Positions 43,250-55,730 of a stretch of DNA of 64,000 nucleotides are shown here, piece by piece; the stretch's first letter is position 1, and every line of letters starts with the position of its first letter. The position numbers and the translations under genes are program-made. Source of the stretch: Nocardioides caeni (lineage in GTDB: Bacteria; Actinomycetota; Actinomycetes; Propionibacteriales; Nocardioidaceae); NCBI RefSeq assembly GCF_004912195.1, contig NZ_STGW01000004.1, positions 692-64,691 on the forward strand, given 5' to 3'. The notes below the pieces were generated by a model that was not told where the DNA came from, made no database searches, and worked only from the letters and a program-made list of their open reading frames with translations.

Positions 43250-43287
43250 CAGGAGCCCCCCGCACCCGAAGGTGCGAGGGGCTCCTG
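43250..43287 (-). terminator. Terminator hairpin after tuf
   Basis: CAGGAGCCCC with CGCACC pairs to GGTGCG and GGGGCTCCTG across a CGAA loop, 24 bp after the tuf stop. Weak T tract. Ends the str operon before trmB. Confidence 0.8.
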
Positions 43288-43310
43288 ACAAGCAGGTCAG
43301 ATCAACCAGT

Positions 43311-44504
<1,194 letters not shown>

Positions 44505-44591
44505 TGCTGGCTCCTCCTGGGATTGTTACTTGACTCGTACTGGAAGGGTGGTGCGCCGAATGCACGGGCGAGTGTCCCCCGGTCGGGGGTA

Positions 44592-44612
44592 CTTGGGGGC
44601 GGAGCCCCCAAG
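44592..44612 (-). terminator. Hairpin between fusA and tuf
   Basis: CTTGGGGGC-GGA-GCCCCCAAG, a perfect 9-bp stem with a 3-nt loop, directly after the fusA stop. Probably an attenuating or processing element, since tuf is usually cotranscribed and also has its own promoter. Confidence 0.6.
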
Positions 44613-44614
44613 CG

Positions 44615-46738
<2,124 letters not shown>

Positions 46739-46783
46739 GTGAGTCAGCGTTCCTTAGGTTTGTGGATGGAGCCGGTGGGTGCC

Positions 46784-46814
46784 GGAGCGGGCGCCGCGGT
46801 GGCGGGCCCGCTCC
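46784..46814 (-). other. Stem-loop in the rpsG-fusA spacer
   Basis: GGAGCGGGC pairs with GCCCGCTCC around a 13-nt loop, in the 83-bp spacer. In other bacteria this region contains the S7 autoregulatory site, but I cannot confirm the motif here. Confidence 0.45.
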
Positions 46815-46821
46815 GACGAGA

Positions 46822-47292
46822 TCACCAGCGGTAGTGAGCGAAGGCCTTGTTGGACTCGGCCATCTTGTGGGTGTCCTCGCGCTTCTTCACCGCGGCACCG
46901 AGGCCGTTGGCTGCGTCGAGGATCTCGTTCTGCAGGCGCTCGGCCATCGTCTTCTCACGACGCTGCTGCGCGTAGCCCACGAGCCAGCGCAGGGACAGCG
47001 TGGTGCCACGGTTGCCCTTGACCTCGATCGGGACCTGGTAGGTCGCGCCACCGACGCGGCGGGACTTGACCTCGAGCGCGGGGCGCACGTTGTCGAGCGC
47101 ACGCTTGAGGGTGATGACCGGGTCGACGCCCGTCTTCTCGCGGGTGCCCTCGAGAGCGGCGTAGACGATCCGCTGAGCAACCTGCTTCTTGCCGTCCTGG
47201 AGCACCTTCGAGACCAGCTGGCTCACCAGCTGCGATCCGTAGACCGGGTCGACGTCGATGGGGCGCTTCGGCGCGGGGCCCTTGCGCGGCAT
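46822..47292 (-). CDS. rpsG: 30S ribosomal protein S7
   Basis: 156-residue primary 16S-binding protein of the small-subunit head. The whole S7 core is present ([20 protein letters not shown] start, [27 protein letters not shown], ending NKAFAHYRW). ATG 47292, one base from the rpsL stop; the second gene of the str operon. In other species S7 represses its own operon. Confidence 0.99.
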   Translation of the reverse strand: MPRKGPAPKRPIDVDPVYGSQLVSQLVSKVLQDGKKQVAQRIVYAALEGTREKTGVDPVITLKRALDNVRPALEVKSRRVGGATYQVPIEVKGNRGTTLSLRWLVGYAQQRREKTMAERLQNEILDAANGLGAAVKKREDTHKMAESNKAFAHYRW

Positions 47293-47293
47293 G

Positions 47294-47668
47294 TCAGCTC
47301 TTCTCCTTCTTGGCGCCGTAGCGGCTGCGAGCCTGCTTACGGTTCTTCACGGCCTGGGTGTCGAGCGCGCCGCGGATGACCTTGTAGCGAACACCGGGCA
47401 GGTCCTTCACACGACCGCCGCGGACGAGCACGATCGAGTGCTCCTGCAGGTTGTGACCCTCACCCGGGATGTAGGCGGTGACCTCGACGCCGCTGCTCAG
47501 ACGCACACGGGCGACCTTGCGGAGGGCGGAGTTCGGCTTCTTCGGGGTGGTGGTGTAGACGCGGGTGCACACACCGCGTCGCTGGGGCGAACCCTTCAGG
47601 GCAGGCGTCTTGGTCTTCGACACCTTGTCCTGGCGGCCCTTGCGGACCAACTGATTGATGGTGGGCAC
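47294..47668 (-). CDS. rpsL: 30S ribosomal protein S12
   Basis: 124-residue decoding-site protein. GTG 47668 gives the exact family length; the longer in-frame extension is rejected. [12 protein letters not shown] has Lys43 and GRVKDLPG has Lys88, the wild-type residues of streptomycin-sensitive bacteria. First gene of the str operon, with a leader of about 170 nt from the promoter at 47843-47871. Confidence 0.99.
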   Translation of the reverse strand: MPTINQLVRKGRQDKVSKTKTPALKGSPQRRGVCTRVYTTTPKKPNSALRKVARVRLSSGVEVTAYIPGEGHNLQEHSIVLVRGGRVKDLPGVRYKVIRGALDTQAVKNRKQARSRYGAKKEKS

Positions 47669-47842
47669 CTGGTGGTTCCCTTTCTGTGGTTTTCTCGTCA
47701 CGGCGCGGCGCTCTGCCGGGCTCGGAGGTGTTGCGGTGAAGCGATCGTGCCGATGCGCTGGCCGCGGCTCGGCGGATCCGCTGGTGCGGAAACGGCGTCC
47801 GGGCATGCTCAACGTGCCGGGGAGGCCCAGACACGAGAATCG

Positions 47843-47871
47843 AGGTTACCGGCCGCCCAAACCCCGGTCAA
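47843..47871 (-). promoter_or_regulatory. Sigma70 promoter of the str operon
   Basis: On the minus strand TTGACC, a 17-bp spacer and TAACCT, about 175 bp before rpsL. This is the best consensus promoter of the window. Confidence 0.75.
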
Positions 47872-47890
47872 AATGGCGCCACGCGGCCGT

Positions 47891-49345
47891 TCACGACGTG
47901 AGCAGTCGCGTGATCGGGTCGATCGCGAAGTAGACCAGGAAGAGGCCGGCGACCACCCACAGCAGGGGGTGCAGCTCCCGAGCCCGGCCGGCGACGATCC
48001 GCAGGAAGACGTAGCTGACGAACCCGGCGCCGATCCCGACGGTGATCGAGTAGGTGAACGGCATCAGGACGATCGTGAGGAACGCCGGGAGCGCGATGCC
48101 GGGATCCTTCCAGTCGATCTCGGTGACCTGCTGCATCATCAGGAAGCCGACGAGCACGAGCGCGGGCACGGCCGCCTCCGACGGGATCATCGCCACGAAC
48201 GGCGACAGGAAGATCGTGAGCAGGAACAGCACGCCGGTCACGACCGAGGCCAGTCCGGTGCGAGCGCCCTCCCCGACGCCGGAGGCCGACTCGATGTAGG
48301 AGGTGTTGGAGGAGACACCGGCCGCACCGCCCGCGATCGCCGCGACCGAGTCGACGACGAGGATCCGCTCGGGGTTCGGCGGGTTGCCGTCCTCGTCCAG
48401 CAGAGCGGCCTCGGCGCCGATCGCGGTCATCGTGCCCATCGTGTCGAAGAAGTCGGCCAGCAGCAGCGAGAAGACCAGGAGCAGGACGCTCACGACCCCG
48501 ACCCGGTCCCAGGAGCCCAGCAGGCTGAACTCGCCGAGGGTGCCGAAGCCGGGCGCCTGGATGTCGTCGGGCCAGGCCGGCACGGTCAGCGCCCAGCCAC
48601 CCGCCTGCTCGGAGGCGCGGCCGAGGTCTGCCACGGCCTCCACCACGATCGCGACCACGGTCATGGTGAGGATCGAGATGAGGATCGCGCCCCGCACCTG
48701 GCGCAGCCACAGCGCGAGCATCAGCAGCAGGCCCGCGATGAACACCACGACCGGCCAGCCGCTCAGGTTGCCGTCGCCGCCCAGCTGCACCGGCACGGTC
48801 GTGCCGGCGATGTCGCCGATCCGGGTCACGAAGCCCGCGTCGACGAAGCCGATCAGGGCGATGAACAGCCCGATCCCGACCGAGATCGCGACCTTGAGCT
48901 GCGCGGGCACTGCCCGGAAGACCGCGGTCCGGAAGCCGGTGAGCACGAGGACGAGGATGACGATGCCCTCCATCACCACCAGGCCCATCGCGTCGGCCCA
49001 CGTCATCTGGCTGGCGACCGAGAACGCCACGAACGCGTTCAGCCCCAGACCCGTGGCGAGCGCCATCGGGTAGTTGGCCACCACGCCCATCAGCAGCGTC
49101 AGCACACCGGCCACCAGCGCGGTCCCGGCGGCGATCGCGGCGAGATCGGGCTCGGCCCCGCCACCGAGGTACTGGCCGTCGGCGTCGACCGCGTAGCCGA
49201 GGATCAACGGGTTGAGCACCACGATGTAGGCCATCGTGAAGAAGGTGACGACCCCTCCGCGGATCTCGCGACCGACCGTGGAGCCACGCTCGGCGATGCG
49301 GAAGTAGCGGTCGATCCGGCTGGCAGGGGTCGCAGTGCTGCTCAC
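47891..49345 (-). CDS. NCS2 family purine permease (AzgA/GhxP-like)
   Basis: 484-residue transporter with about 12 hydrophobic segments. REIRGGVVTFFTMAYIVVLN at the start, TGLGLNAFVAF and SSNTSYIESASGVGEGARTG are the AzgA-clade NCS2 signatures, so the likely substrates are hypoxanthine, guanine or adenine by proton symport. GTG 49345 overlaps the stop of the upstream MFS gene (GTGA), so the two may be cotranscribed. It could feed the purine catabolic operon, but it is 40 kb away. Confidence 0.88.
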   Translation of the reverse strand: MSSTATPASRIDRYFRIAERGSTVGREIRGGVVTFFTMAYIVVLNPLILGYAVDADGQYLGGGAEPDLAAIAAGTALVAGVLTLLMGVVANYPMALATGLGLNAFVAFSVASQMTWADAMGLVVMEGIVILVLVLTGFRTAVFRAVPAQLKVAISVGIGLFIALIGFVDAGFVTRIGDIAGTTVPVQLGGDGNLSGWPVVVFIAGLLLMLALWLRQVRGAILISILTMTVVAIVVEAVADLGRASEQAGGWALTVPAWPDDIQAPGFGTLGEFSLLGSWDRVGVVSVLLLVFSLLLADFFDTMGTMTAIGAEAALLDEDGNPPNPERILVVDSVAAIAGGAAGVSSNTSYIESASGVGEGARTGLASVVTGVLFLLTIFLSPFVAMIPSEAAVPALVLVGFLMMQQVTEIDWKDPGIALPAFLTIVLMPFTYSITVGIGAGFVSYVFLRIVAGRARELHPLLWVVAGLFLVYFAIDPITRLLTS

Positions 49346-50643
49346 GAGCGAAGCATGACAGCAGCCCGCCCCGTCGGCTCCCCCGCGGTCCGTTCGGCCA
49401 GCGCCCGCACCGCGACGGCAGCAGCCACGCCGACCAGGACGAGTGCGCCGCCGACGACGAGCGTCCACCGGGCACCGAAGTGCTCGCCGATCCACCCGAT
49501 CGCCGGAGCACCGAGCGGCGTGCCACCCATGACGATGGTCAGGTAGATCGCCATCACCCGCCCGCGCATCGCCGGCTCCGACTCGACCTGGAGCAGGGCG
49601 TTGCAGGAGTTGAGCACCGTGATCACGGTGACGCCGAGCAGCGGGCACAGCACCACGAAGACGAGGTACGACGGCGCGAGACCGGCCACGATCTCCAGCA
49701 CGCCGAACGCGACCGCGGCACCGAGCAGCAGGCGCAGTCGCACCCGCGTGCGGCCGGCCGCCAGCAGCGCCCCGGTGAGCGAGCCGATCGCGAGCACCGA
49801 CCCGAGGACGCCGTACTCCTCGGCGCCCTTGCCGAAGACCTCGGTCGCCATCAGCGCCGAGGTGATCTGGAAGTTCATGCCGAACGTGCCCACGAAGAAG
49901 ACGAGCACCAGGATCAGCAGCATCTTGGGCTGGCTGCGGACGTAGGCGAATCCGGCCCGCAGCATGCCGGGGGTGCGGGCGACCGGGCGGGCGGAGTGCA
50001 GAGCGTCCGGGTCCATCCGGCGCAGCTGCCAGATGACGGCGAGGTAGGACACCGCGTTGGCGAGGATGACCCAGCCGGTGGCCCGCATGCCGCCGCCGCC
50101 GACACCGATCAGCAGCCCGGCGAGGCCGGGACCGATCATCCGGGCGCTGTTGAACGCCGCCGAGTTGAGGCTCACGGCGTTGGTGACGTCGTCGGGCCCG
50201 ACGAGCTCGGAGACGAAGGCCTGACGGGCGGGCGCGTCGAAGGCGGCGCCGATGCCGAAGACGAACGCGAGCACGTAGACGTGCCACGTCTCGGCGACCC
50301 CGAGGGCGGCGATGACGCCGAGGGCCGCGGCGGCGAGGGCCATGGTCGCCTGGGTCAGCTGCAGCAGCCGCCGTTTGGCGAACCGGTCGGCGATCACGCC
50401 GGCGTAGGGGGAGAGCAGGAGGACCGGAAGGAACTGGAGGCCGGTCGTGATGCCGAGGGCGGCGCCGCCGTTGCCGGGGATCGTCAGGACCAGCCAGTCC
50501 TGGGCCACTCGTTGCATCCACGTGCCGACGTTGGAGACGAGGCTCCCGGCGAAGTAGAGGCGATAGTTGGGATGTGCGAGGGAACGGAATCGGGGACTCG
50601 TGGGGAACTCCTCCTCGGGGTTCGGTGGGTGTCGGCGCGTCAC
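49342..50643 (-). CDS. MFS transporter (DHA3/EntS-like efflux)
   Basis: 433-residue major facilitator with about 12 transmembrane segments. FRSLAHPNYRLYFAGSLVSN start, GVIADRFAKRRLL (motif A), and GPGLAGLLIGVGG fit the drug:H+ antiporter DHA3/EntS family. GTG 50643 is preceded by AGAGGTG. The start is in an Arg-rich stretch, and a longer version is possible. Substrate unknown; downstream purine permease overlaps it. Confidence 0.8.
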   Translation of the reverse strand: MTRRHPPNPEEEFPTSPRFRSLAHPNYRLYFAGSLVSNVGTWMQRVAQDWLVLTIPGNGGAALGITTGLQFLPVLLLSPYAGVIADRFAKRRLLQLTQATMALAAAALGVIAALGVAETWHVYVLAFVFGIGAAFDAPARQAFVSELVGPDDVTNAVSLNSAAFNSARMIGPGLAGLLIGVGGGGMRATGWVILANAVSYLAVIWQLRRMDPDALHSARPVARTPGMLRAGFAYVRSQPKMLLILVLVFFVGTFGMNFQITSALMATEVFGKGAEEYGVLGSVLAIGSLTGALLAAGRTRVRLRLLLGAAVAFGVLEIVAGLAPSYLVFVVLCPLLGVTVITVLNSCNALLQVESEPAMRGRVMAIYLTIVMGGTPLGAPAIGWIGEHFGARWTLVVGGALVLVGVAAAVAVRALAERTAGEPTGRAAVMLRS

Positions 50644-50711
50644 GGCACACCTCTGCAACACCGACGGCGCCCCGGTTGTTCCCTCGATGAGTTGGCCCCG
50701 GCGGGCGGGGT

Positions 50712-50717
50712 TACGAT
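50712..50717 (+). promoter_or_regulatory. -10 box of leaderless promoter for DUF2530
   Basis: TACGAT, six bases before GTG 50724; no ribosome binding site. Confidence 0.6.
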
Positions 50718-50723
50718 CACGAG

Positions 50724-51017
50724 GTGGAGCTCCGTGACGACCAGCCGACCCAGCACGAGATCGGCAAGCGCACCTATCTGATCGCGCCGGTCGAGCCGCT
50801 CGACGTCGACGGCGTGCGGACCGTGCAGGTCGGCACCGTCGTGTTCCTGGTCGCCTTCGTCGCGTTGCTGCCCTTCTATGGCCGACTCGAGGAGGAGGGC
50901 CAGACCTGGCTGCTGTGGATGTGCCTGACCGGTGTCGGGCTCGGGCTCCTCGGCGTCGAGTACTGCAAGCGCCGACGCCAGCTCCGGACGGACCACGACG
51001 AGCTGCCGGATGCCTGA
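50724..51017 (+). CDS. DUF2530 small membrane protein
   Basis: 97-residue actinobacterial protein with two hydrophobic helices (TVQVGTVVFLVAFVALLPFY and LLWMCLTGVGLGLLGVEYC) and a short basic hinge CKRRRQ, the DUF2530 pattern. GTG 50724 follows from the leaderless promoter. Its end overlaps the methyltransferase start by eight bases. Function unknown. Confidence 0.75.
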   Translation: MELRDDQPTQHEIGKRTYLIAPVEPLDVDGVRTVQVGTVVFLVAFVALLPFYGRLEEEGQTWLLWMCLTGVGLGLLGVEYCKRRRQLRTDHDELPDA

Positions 51018-51642
51018 CGCGTCCGACCCGCTCCCTCCGACTCGCTGGGCGCTCGGCGGTGCCCGGAACGCCGGCTACGGCGACCGCTTCGCCCAGCTGC
51101 TCGACGCAGGTGAGGACATCGTCGGCGAGGCCCGCCTCGCCGACGCGATGGTCCCGCGCGGCGCGCGGATCCTGGATGCCGGCTCCGGCATGGGCCGGAT
51201 CGGCGCCTGGCTGCAGGACCGCGGCCACCACGTGGTGGCGGCCGAGCCCGACCCGGTCCTCGTCACGCAGTCACGCGATCTCTGGCCCGACCTCGCCGTC
51301 CTCCCCCTCGAGATCCTCGCGCTGACGGATGCGGCCCTCACCGCGGCCGACGCGCCGACGTCGTACGACCTGGTGGTGTGCGTGGGCAACGTGCTGACCT
51401 TCGTCGCCGACGGCACCGAGGTCGCGGTCCTGACCCGGCTGCGCGACCTGCTCGCACCGGGCGGGCGGATCCTCGCCGGCTTCCACCTGGTCGGCGGGCC
51501 GGCGACGGCACGCGCCTACGACCCCGATGACTTCGTCGCGGACGTCACCGCGGCGGGGTTGCGGGTGGACCACCGGTTCGGCGGCTACGACCTGCGTCCG
51601 GTCGACGACCAGTACGCCGTCTGGCTGCTCTCGCGAGGCTGA
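51010..51642 (+). CDS. SAM-dependent methyltransferase
   Basis: 210-residue class I methyltransferase with ARILDAGSGMGRIGAWL motif I, AAEPDPVLV (acidic residue for ribose) and LLAPGGRILAGFHLV motif post-I. Unknown substrate; the sequence is not enough to choose a small-molecule or macromolecule target. ATG 51010 lies within the end of the DUF2530 gene, indicating an operon. Convergent with DUF3027. Confidence 0.75.
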   Translation: MPDASDPLPPTRWALGGARNAGYGDRFAQLLDAGEDIVGEARLADAMVPRGARILDAGSGMGRIGAWLQDRGHHVVAAEPDPVLVTQSRDLWPDLAVLPLEILALTDAALTAADAPTSYDLVVCVGNVLTFVADGTEVAVLTRLRDLLAPGGRILAGFHLVGGPATARAYDPDDFVADVTAAGLRVDHRFGGYDLRPVDDQYAVWLLSRG

Positions 51643-51664
51643 GCGACCAGGCCGCGGCCTGCCG

Positions 51665-52477
51665 TCAGAACCGCTCGAGCTCCTCGCCCGAGATCGTGTC
51701 GACCACCGGGGGTGCCGGCGGCTGCGTCTGCTGCCGCTTGCTGAGGCGGACCTCGGAGTGGGCGCCGCAACCGTGCTGGTGGGCGACCACGCGGCCGTCG
51801 TCGTTGGCATCGCCGTTGGCGCACACGCCGAACATCTCCGACATCGGCCCGGCGAGGCGGACCAGGAAGCCACAGGAGTGGCACTGGTGGGGCGCCGACT
51901 TGGCGATCGGCGCGTCGGGGCCGGCATCGCCGTCGTACCACCGCTCGGCGGCACGGTCGCGACCCTCGGGCGAGAGCACCCGCACCCAGCCCAGGCCGAG
52001 GTCCTTGGCGACCTGGCGCACCTGGGCCTTCTCGTCGGCGTCGAGCGGGTCGTCGCCGAAGGAGTACGTCGGCACGAGCCGCGGGTCGTCGTCGTCGACC
52101 GGCAGCAGGTCGCCGGGCGACATGTCACCGGGCTGCAGGCGGTCGCGGTAGGGGACCCAGGCCGGCGCGATGATCGCATCGGGGCCCGGGAGCAGCACGA
52201 CCTCGACGACCGTGACCTTGCGCTGGCGCGACGCGCGGGTGAGGGTGACGGCCCACTGCCACCCGACGTAGCCCTTGCGGCGGCACTCGAACAGGTGGGT
52301 CACGACCCGGAGGCCGTCGACGGTCACTCCGGCGTGGTCACCCACGTCGGCGGCATCGACCTCGACGACCAGCGCCTCGCGGGCGGCGTCGACGGCGTCG
52401 GCGGTGACGGCGTCGGTCAGCTTGCGCTCCAGGGTGGACACCGGCACAGCATCCCCCATCCGGGCGACGATCGTCAC
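51665..52477 (-). CDS. DUF3027 domain-containing protein
   Basis: 270-residue protein, a conserved actinobacterial family of unknown function. Core VVTHLFECRRKGYVGWQWAV and VLLPGPDAIIAPAWVPYRDR match DUF3027; a C-terminal metal-binding-looking segment (HQCHSCGFLVRL ... GVCANG ... HQHGCGAHSEV) resembles a zinc finger. GTG 52477 is given; ATG 52459 is an alternative. Divergent from an MFS gene as in many actinobacteria. Confidence 0.78.
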   Translation of the reverse strand: MTIVARMGDAVPVSTLERKLTDAVTADAVDAAREALVVEVDAADVGDHAGVTVDGLRVVTHLFECRRKGYVGWQWAVTLTRASRQRKVTVVEVVLLPGPDAIIAPAWVPYRDRLQPGDMSPGDLLPVDDDDPRLVPTYSFGDDPLDADEKAQVRQVAKDLGLGWVRVLSPEGRDRAAERWYDGDAGPDAPIAKSAPHQCHSCGFLVRLAGPMSEMFGVCANGDANDDGRVVAHQHGCGAHSEVRLSKRQQTQPPAPPVVDTISGEELERF

Positions 52478-52530
52478 GTCGGGGGGCGTCCTGGCGTGCG
52501 GGGTCGGAGGGAGCAGGCAAGATAGGAGCC

Positions 52531-53991
52531 GTGAGCTCGCACGGCCCTCCGCCTCCCCCGCCGCCGCCGGGCCCCACGGACGACACCGGGTCCACCCGCG
52601 CGGTCGACGCCGCGCGCGCGACGGCGCGCGGGCTCAGGGGCGCGGCCGTCGTGACGGGGCGCGCCGGGCGGGCGACCTTCCGCCAGGCCCGCAGGGCCGC
52701 GGGCGCGCAGGGCGCCGAGCGATCCGGGCTGAAGCGACTGATCGAGCTGCACTCGGCCAACGCGGCAGGCGACTCGGCCTTCGCCATCGCCCTGGCCGGC
52801 ACGGTGTTCTTCGCCGGCGCGACCAGCGGGCAACGCGGACCGGTGCTCCTCTTCCTCGGGCTCACCATGGTCCCGTTCGCGATCGTCGCCCCGCTGATCG
52901 GGCCGTTCCTCGACCGCTTCAGCCACGGACGCCGCTGGGCGATCGGCGCGACCTTCGCGCTGCGCGCCTTCCTGTGCTGGGTGCTCGCGGGCGCACTGGA
53001 GGACGGCTCGGCGCTGTTCTACATCTCGGCACTCGGCGTCCTCGTGTCCTCGAAGGCCTACGGCGTGGCCAAGGCGTCGGCCGTCCCGCGCCTGCTCCCC
53101 CACGAGATCACCCTCGTCAAGGCCAATGGTCGCGTGGCCCTCGCCGGTGTGGTGGGCGCCTGCGTGTCCGCGCCCCTGGCCGGCGCGGCCTACTGGATCG
53201 GCCCCGAGTGGGCCTGCCGCTACGCGTTCGTGGTCTTCACCATCGGCACGATCGCGGCGATCCTGCTGCCGGACCAGGTCGACTCCAAGGCGGGCGAGGA
53301 GTCCATCGACGCCCCCCGCAGCGCGGTGACCGGCACCCGGCGTCCCACCGGACTCCCCCCCAAGGTCGCCTTCGCGCTGCGCGCCAACTGCGGACCCCGT
53401 CTGCTGTCGGGGTTCCTGACGATGTTCATGACGTTCGTGCTCGCCACCGAGCCCCTCGACGGGTGGGAGAGCACGACCCGCTCCACGCTGCTCATCGGTC
53501 TGGTCGTCGGCGGCGCCGGTCTCGGCAACACCATCGGCATCGTCGTCGCCTCGCTGGCCCGCAGGATCAATCCGGCCGTGATGGTCGTCGTCGCGCTGCT
53601 CGCCGACATCGCCATGCTGGTCGTCGCGACCATCTTCTACTCGCTGCTGCCGCTGGTCCTGCTCGGTGTGACGGTCGGGCTGATGCAATATCTCGCCAAG
53701 GTCTCGCTCGATTCGACCATCCAGACGGGCGTGCCGGTGCGGGCGCACGCGAGCGCGTTCGCCAAGGGCGACACGACGCTGCAGCTGGCGTGGGTCGTCG
53801 GCGGCTTCCTCGGCGTCGTGCTGTCCTATCCCGCGGTCAACGACTTCGGGCTCGCCTTCGCGGCCCTGCTGATCAGCGCCTGGGCAGTGTTCGTGCTGCG
53901 CACCACCCCGAAGCGGATCGCGCGCAACCGCGCGGCCGCCGACGTCCCGGCGCCGCCGCCCCCGCCGCCCCCGACGGCCTATCGGGGCTGA
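52531..53991 (+). CDS. MFS-like transporter with proline-rich termini
   Basis: 486-residue membrane protein. Starts with [14 protein letters not shown] and ends PAPPPPPPPTAYRG. Core has about 12 hydrophobic segments (LFLGLTMVPFAIVAPLIGPF). It looks like a major facilitator-fold transporter conserved beside DUF3027. Substrate unknown. GTG start 52531; upstream TAGGAG is too close to act as a clear -10 or ribosome binding site. It is convergent with the cold-shock gene. Confidence 0.78.
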   Translation: MSSHGPPPPPPPPGPTDDTGSTRAVDAARATARGLRGAAVVTGRAGRATFRQARRAAGAQGAERSGLKRLIELHSANAAGDSAFAIALAGTVFFAGATSGQRGPVLLFLGLTMVPFAIVAPLIGPFLDRFSHGRRWAIGATFALRAFLCWVLAGALEDGSALFYISALGVLVSSKAYGVAKASAVPRLLPHEITLVKANGRVALAGVVGACVSAPLAGAAYWIGPEWACRYAFVVFTIGTIAAILLPDQVDSKAGEESIDAPRSAVTGTRRPTGLPPKVAFALRANCGPRLLSGFLTMFMTFVLATEPLDGWESTTRSTLLIGLVVGGAGLGNTIGIVVASLARRINPAVMVVVALLADIAMLVVATIFYSLLPLVLLGVTVGLMQYLAKVSLDSTIQTGVPVRAHASAFAKGDTTLQLAWVVGGFLGVVLSYPAVNDFGLAFAALLISAWAVFVLRTTPKRIARNRAAADVPAPPPPPPPTAYRG

Positions 53992-53997
53992 CCCAGC

Positions 53998-54393
53998 TCA
54001 GCTCTCGAGCTCGTCAGCGAGCGCGCGCAGCAGCTTCGCCACGGGCTGCGCCGTACGACGGTCGGGGTGCCGGCCGTGCCGGTAGGCCTCCCCGACACCG
54101 TCGAGGAGACGGATCAGGTCCTCGACGATCGGGACCATCTCCTCGGGCTTCTTGCGCTTGGCCTGCTGCTGGTTGCGGGAGACCGAGGTCGGGGCGTCGA
54201 GGACGCGCACCTGCAGCGCCTGCTCGCCGCGGCGGCCCTGCGCGATGCCGAACTCGACGCGGGTCCCCGCCTTGAGGGTGGTCACGCCGTCGGGCAGCGC
54301 GTCGGAGCGCACGTAGACGTCCGGGCCCTCGGACTGGGAGAGGAAGCCGAAGCCCTTCTCCGCGTCGTACCACTTCACCTTGCCAGTCGGCAC
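53998..54393 (-). CDS. Cold-shock domain protein with C-terminal extension
   Basis: 131 residues. The N-terminal CSD (1-66) has the RNP1 motif KGFGFL; RNP2 is DVYVRSDAL rather than the usual VFVHxS, so one aromatic and the histidine are replaced. A C-terminal extension of about 60 residues ([20 protein letters not shown]) is helical. This is the actinobacterial long Csp type (CspB of mycobacteria differs). Binds single-stranded nucleic acid. GTG 54393, with GGAAGG upstream. Confidence 0.85.
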   Translation of the reverse strand: MPTGKVKWYDAEKGFGFLSQSEGPDVYVRSDALPDGVTTLKAGTRVEFGIAQGRRGEQALQVRVLDAPTSVSRNQQQAKRKKPEEMVPIVEDLIRLLDGVGEAYRHGRHPDRRTAQPVAKLLRALADELES

Positions 54394-54455
54394 GGGTCTC
54401 GACCTTCCTCAACTCTGGAGCGACGATTCGCCGGTCGACTGACCAGCGACCGCAC

Positions 54456-54461
54456 ATCGTA
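54456..54461 (-). promoter_or_regulatory. Candidate -10 box of the cold-shock gene
   Basis: TACGAT on the minus strand with predicted 5' leader of about 55 nt. The -35 is weak. Confidence 0.4.
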
Positions 54462-54519
54462 GTGCGCCGGGCGAGCGCCCTCGACCGAATACCCCCGGCG
54501 GTCGGCCTCGAGGCTCTCT

Positions 54520-55677
54520 CTAGCGCGGGGCGCGCTCCACCCGCATGGTGCGATCGCCGAAGCGGACCAGGTCACCGTCGAGCAGGGTGCTGGGACGCCC
54601 GGGCGAGAGAGCCCGCGAGTGGCCCGCCCGCACCACGAAGGTGCCGTTGGTGGACCCGCGGTCCATCACCACCAGCGCGCCGTCGGGGGCGACCTGGAAC
54701 TGGGCGTGGGTCTTGGAGACCGACATGTCGCTCGAGCGCAGCGGTACGACGTGGCGCACCGGCTCGTCCGGCCGGGGCTCGGGCCGTCGGCCCACCAGCG
54801 CCAGGCCCTCGACCTCGAACTGCTCCCCCGAGTCGAAGGACACCCGCCAGCGCACGGAAGGCTCGGCCGGGCGGACCCGGGTCTGGTCCGCGGGCGGAGG
54901 CGTCGGCGGAGCAGCCCCGGGGCCACCCGGGGCTGGTCGCGGGGGCTGGGGCTGCGGGGACTGGGGCGTCTGGGTCGGCGGCGGCGCCGGGGTCGGGGCG
55001 GGTGTGGGAGCCGGGGTGGGAGCCGGGGTGGGGGCCGGAGCCGGAGCTGGTGTCGGGGCGGGGGCCGGAGCCGGCGTCGGCGGTGGCGAGGGAGCGGGCG
55101 TCGATGGCTCGGGGCGCGGCGCGTCGGGAGCCGGCCCCGGCAGGAGGCGCAGGGCGGTCAGGTTGACGATCTGCTGGGGACGCTCGCGGTCCTCGTCCTC
55201 CCCAGCAGGCTGGGGGCGGATGTCGACGACCACCGCGTGCCCGATGCGGTCATGGAGTGCCTGGCGACGACGCGTCGGGTCCGCAGCGGCGGTCCACGCC
55301 AGCGTGGCGGCCCCCAGCCCGACGGTCGGCCAGCCCGCCATTCCCAGCACGGCCGTGCGCGCCAGCGCGGCGCCGAAGCCGATCGGCCGGCCGCTCTCGG
55401 CGCGGACGACCCGGAGGCCGACCGCGGCCTTGCCGGGAGTGACCCCGGTCGTCGCGAGCAGTGTGGCCGCCACGATCGCGAGCAGCACGAGCGTTCCGAT
55501 CGAGGCGAGGAGCCCCGTCATGACGTCCTCGTCGGCCGCGAACCGCCAGACCAGGAAGCCGACGCCTGCCGCGATCGTCCACGCGAGGGCGCGGTCGAGC
55601 ACGTAGGCGGTGAATCTCCGGTCCAGGTCCGCGGGCGGGAAGCTCGCAGCGCCGGGCGGGGGCGGGGCAGGGGGCAT
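54520..55677 (-). CDS. RDD membrane protein with C-terminal FHA domain
   Basis: 385 residues. Residues about 18-150 form an RDD domain (DLDRRFTAYVLDRALAW, two to three transmembrane helices, TPGKAAVGLRVV). A Pro/Ala/Thr linker of about 70 residues follows, then a C-terminal FHA (forkhead-associated) domain with RHVVPLRSSDMSVSKTHAQF and DRGSTNGTFVV. The FHA would bind a phosphothreonine and may tether signalling proteins to the membrane. Start ATG 55677. Followed by a second FHA protein and a PP2C. Confidence 0.85.
   Translation of the reverse strand: MPPAPPPPGAASFPPADLDRRFTAYVLDRALAWTIAAGVGFLVWRFAADEDVMTGLLASIGTLVLLAIVAATLLATTGVTPGKAAVGLRVVRAESGRPIGFGAALARTAVLGMAGWPTVGLGAATLAWTAAADPTRRRQALHDRIGHAVVVDIRPQPAGEDEDRERPQQIVNLTALRLLPGPAPDAPRPEPSTPAPSPPPTPAPAPAPTPAPAPAPTPAPTPAPTPAPTPAPPPTQTPQSPQPQPPRPAPGGPGAAPPTPPPADQTRVRPAEPSVRWRVSFDSGEQFEVEGLALVGRRPEPRPDEPVRHVVPLRSSDMSVSKTHAQFQVAPDGALVVMDRGSTNGTFVVRAGHSRALSPGRPSTLLDGDLVRFGDRTMRVERAPR
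54965..55110 (-). repeat. Tandem PAPT-type repeats in the RDD-FHA linker
   Basis: Degenerate tandem DNA repeat of about 12 nt (GGAGCCGGGGTG type) that encodes PAPTPAPT/PAPAPAP. In-frame expansion or contraction likely. Confidence 0.75.
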
Positions 55678-55730
55678 GGACTGGAACGCTCCGAGTAGCG
55701 GTCGACCCGACGGTCAGCCGGTCGACGTGG

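Noticed and set aside
47669..47812. N-terminal extension of rpsL
   Set aside because: The extension is not part of S12; the 124-residue form from GTG 47668 matches the family exactly.
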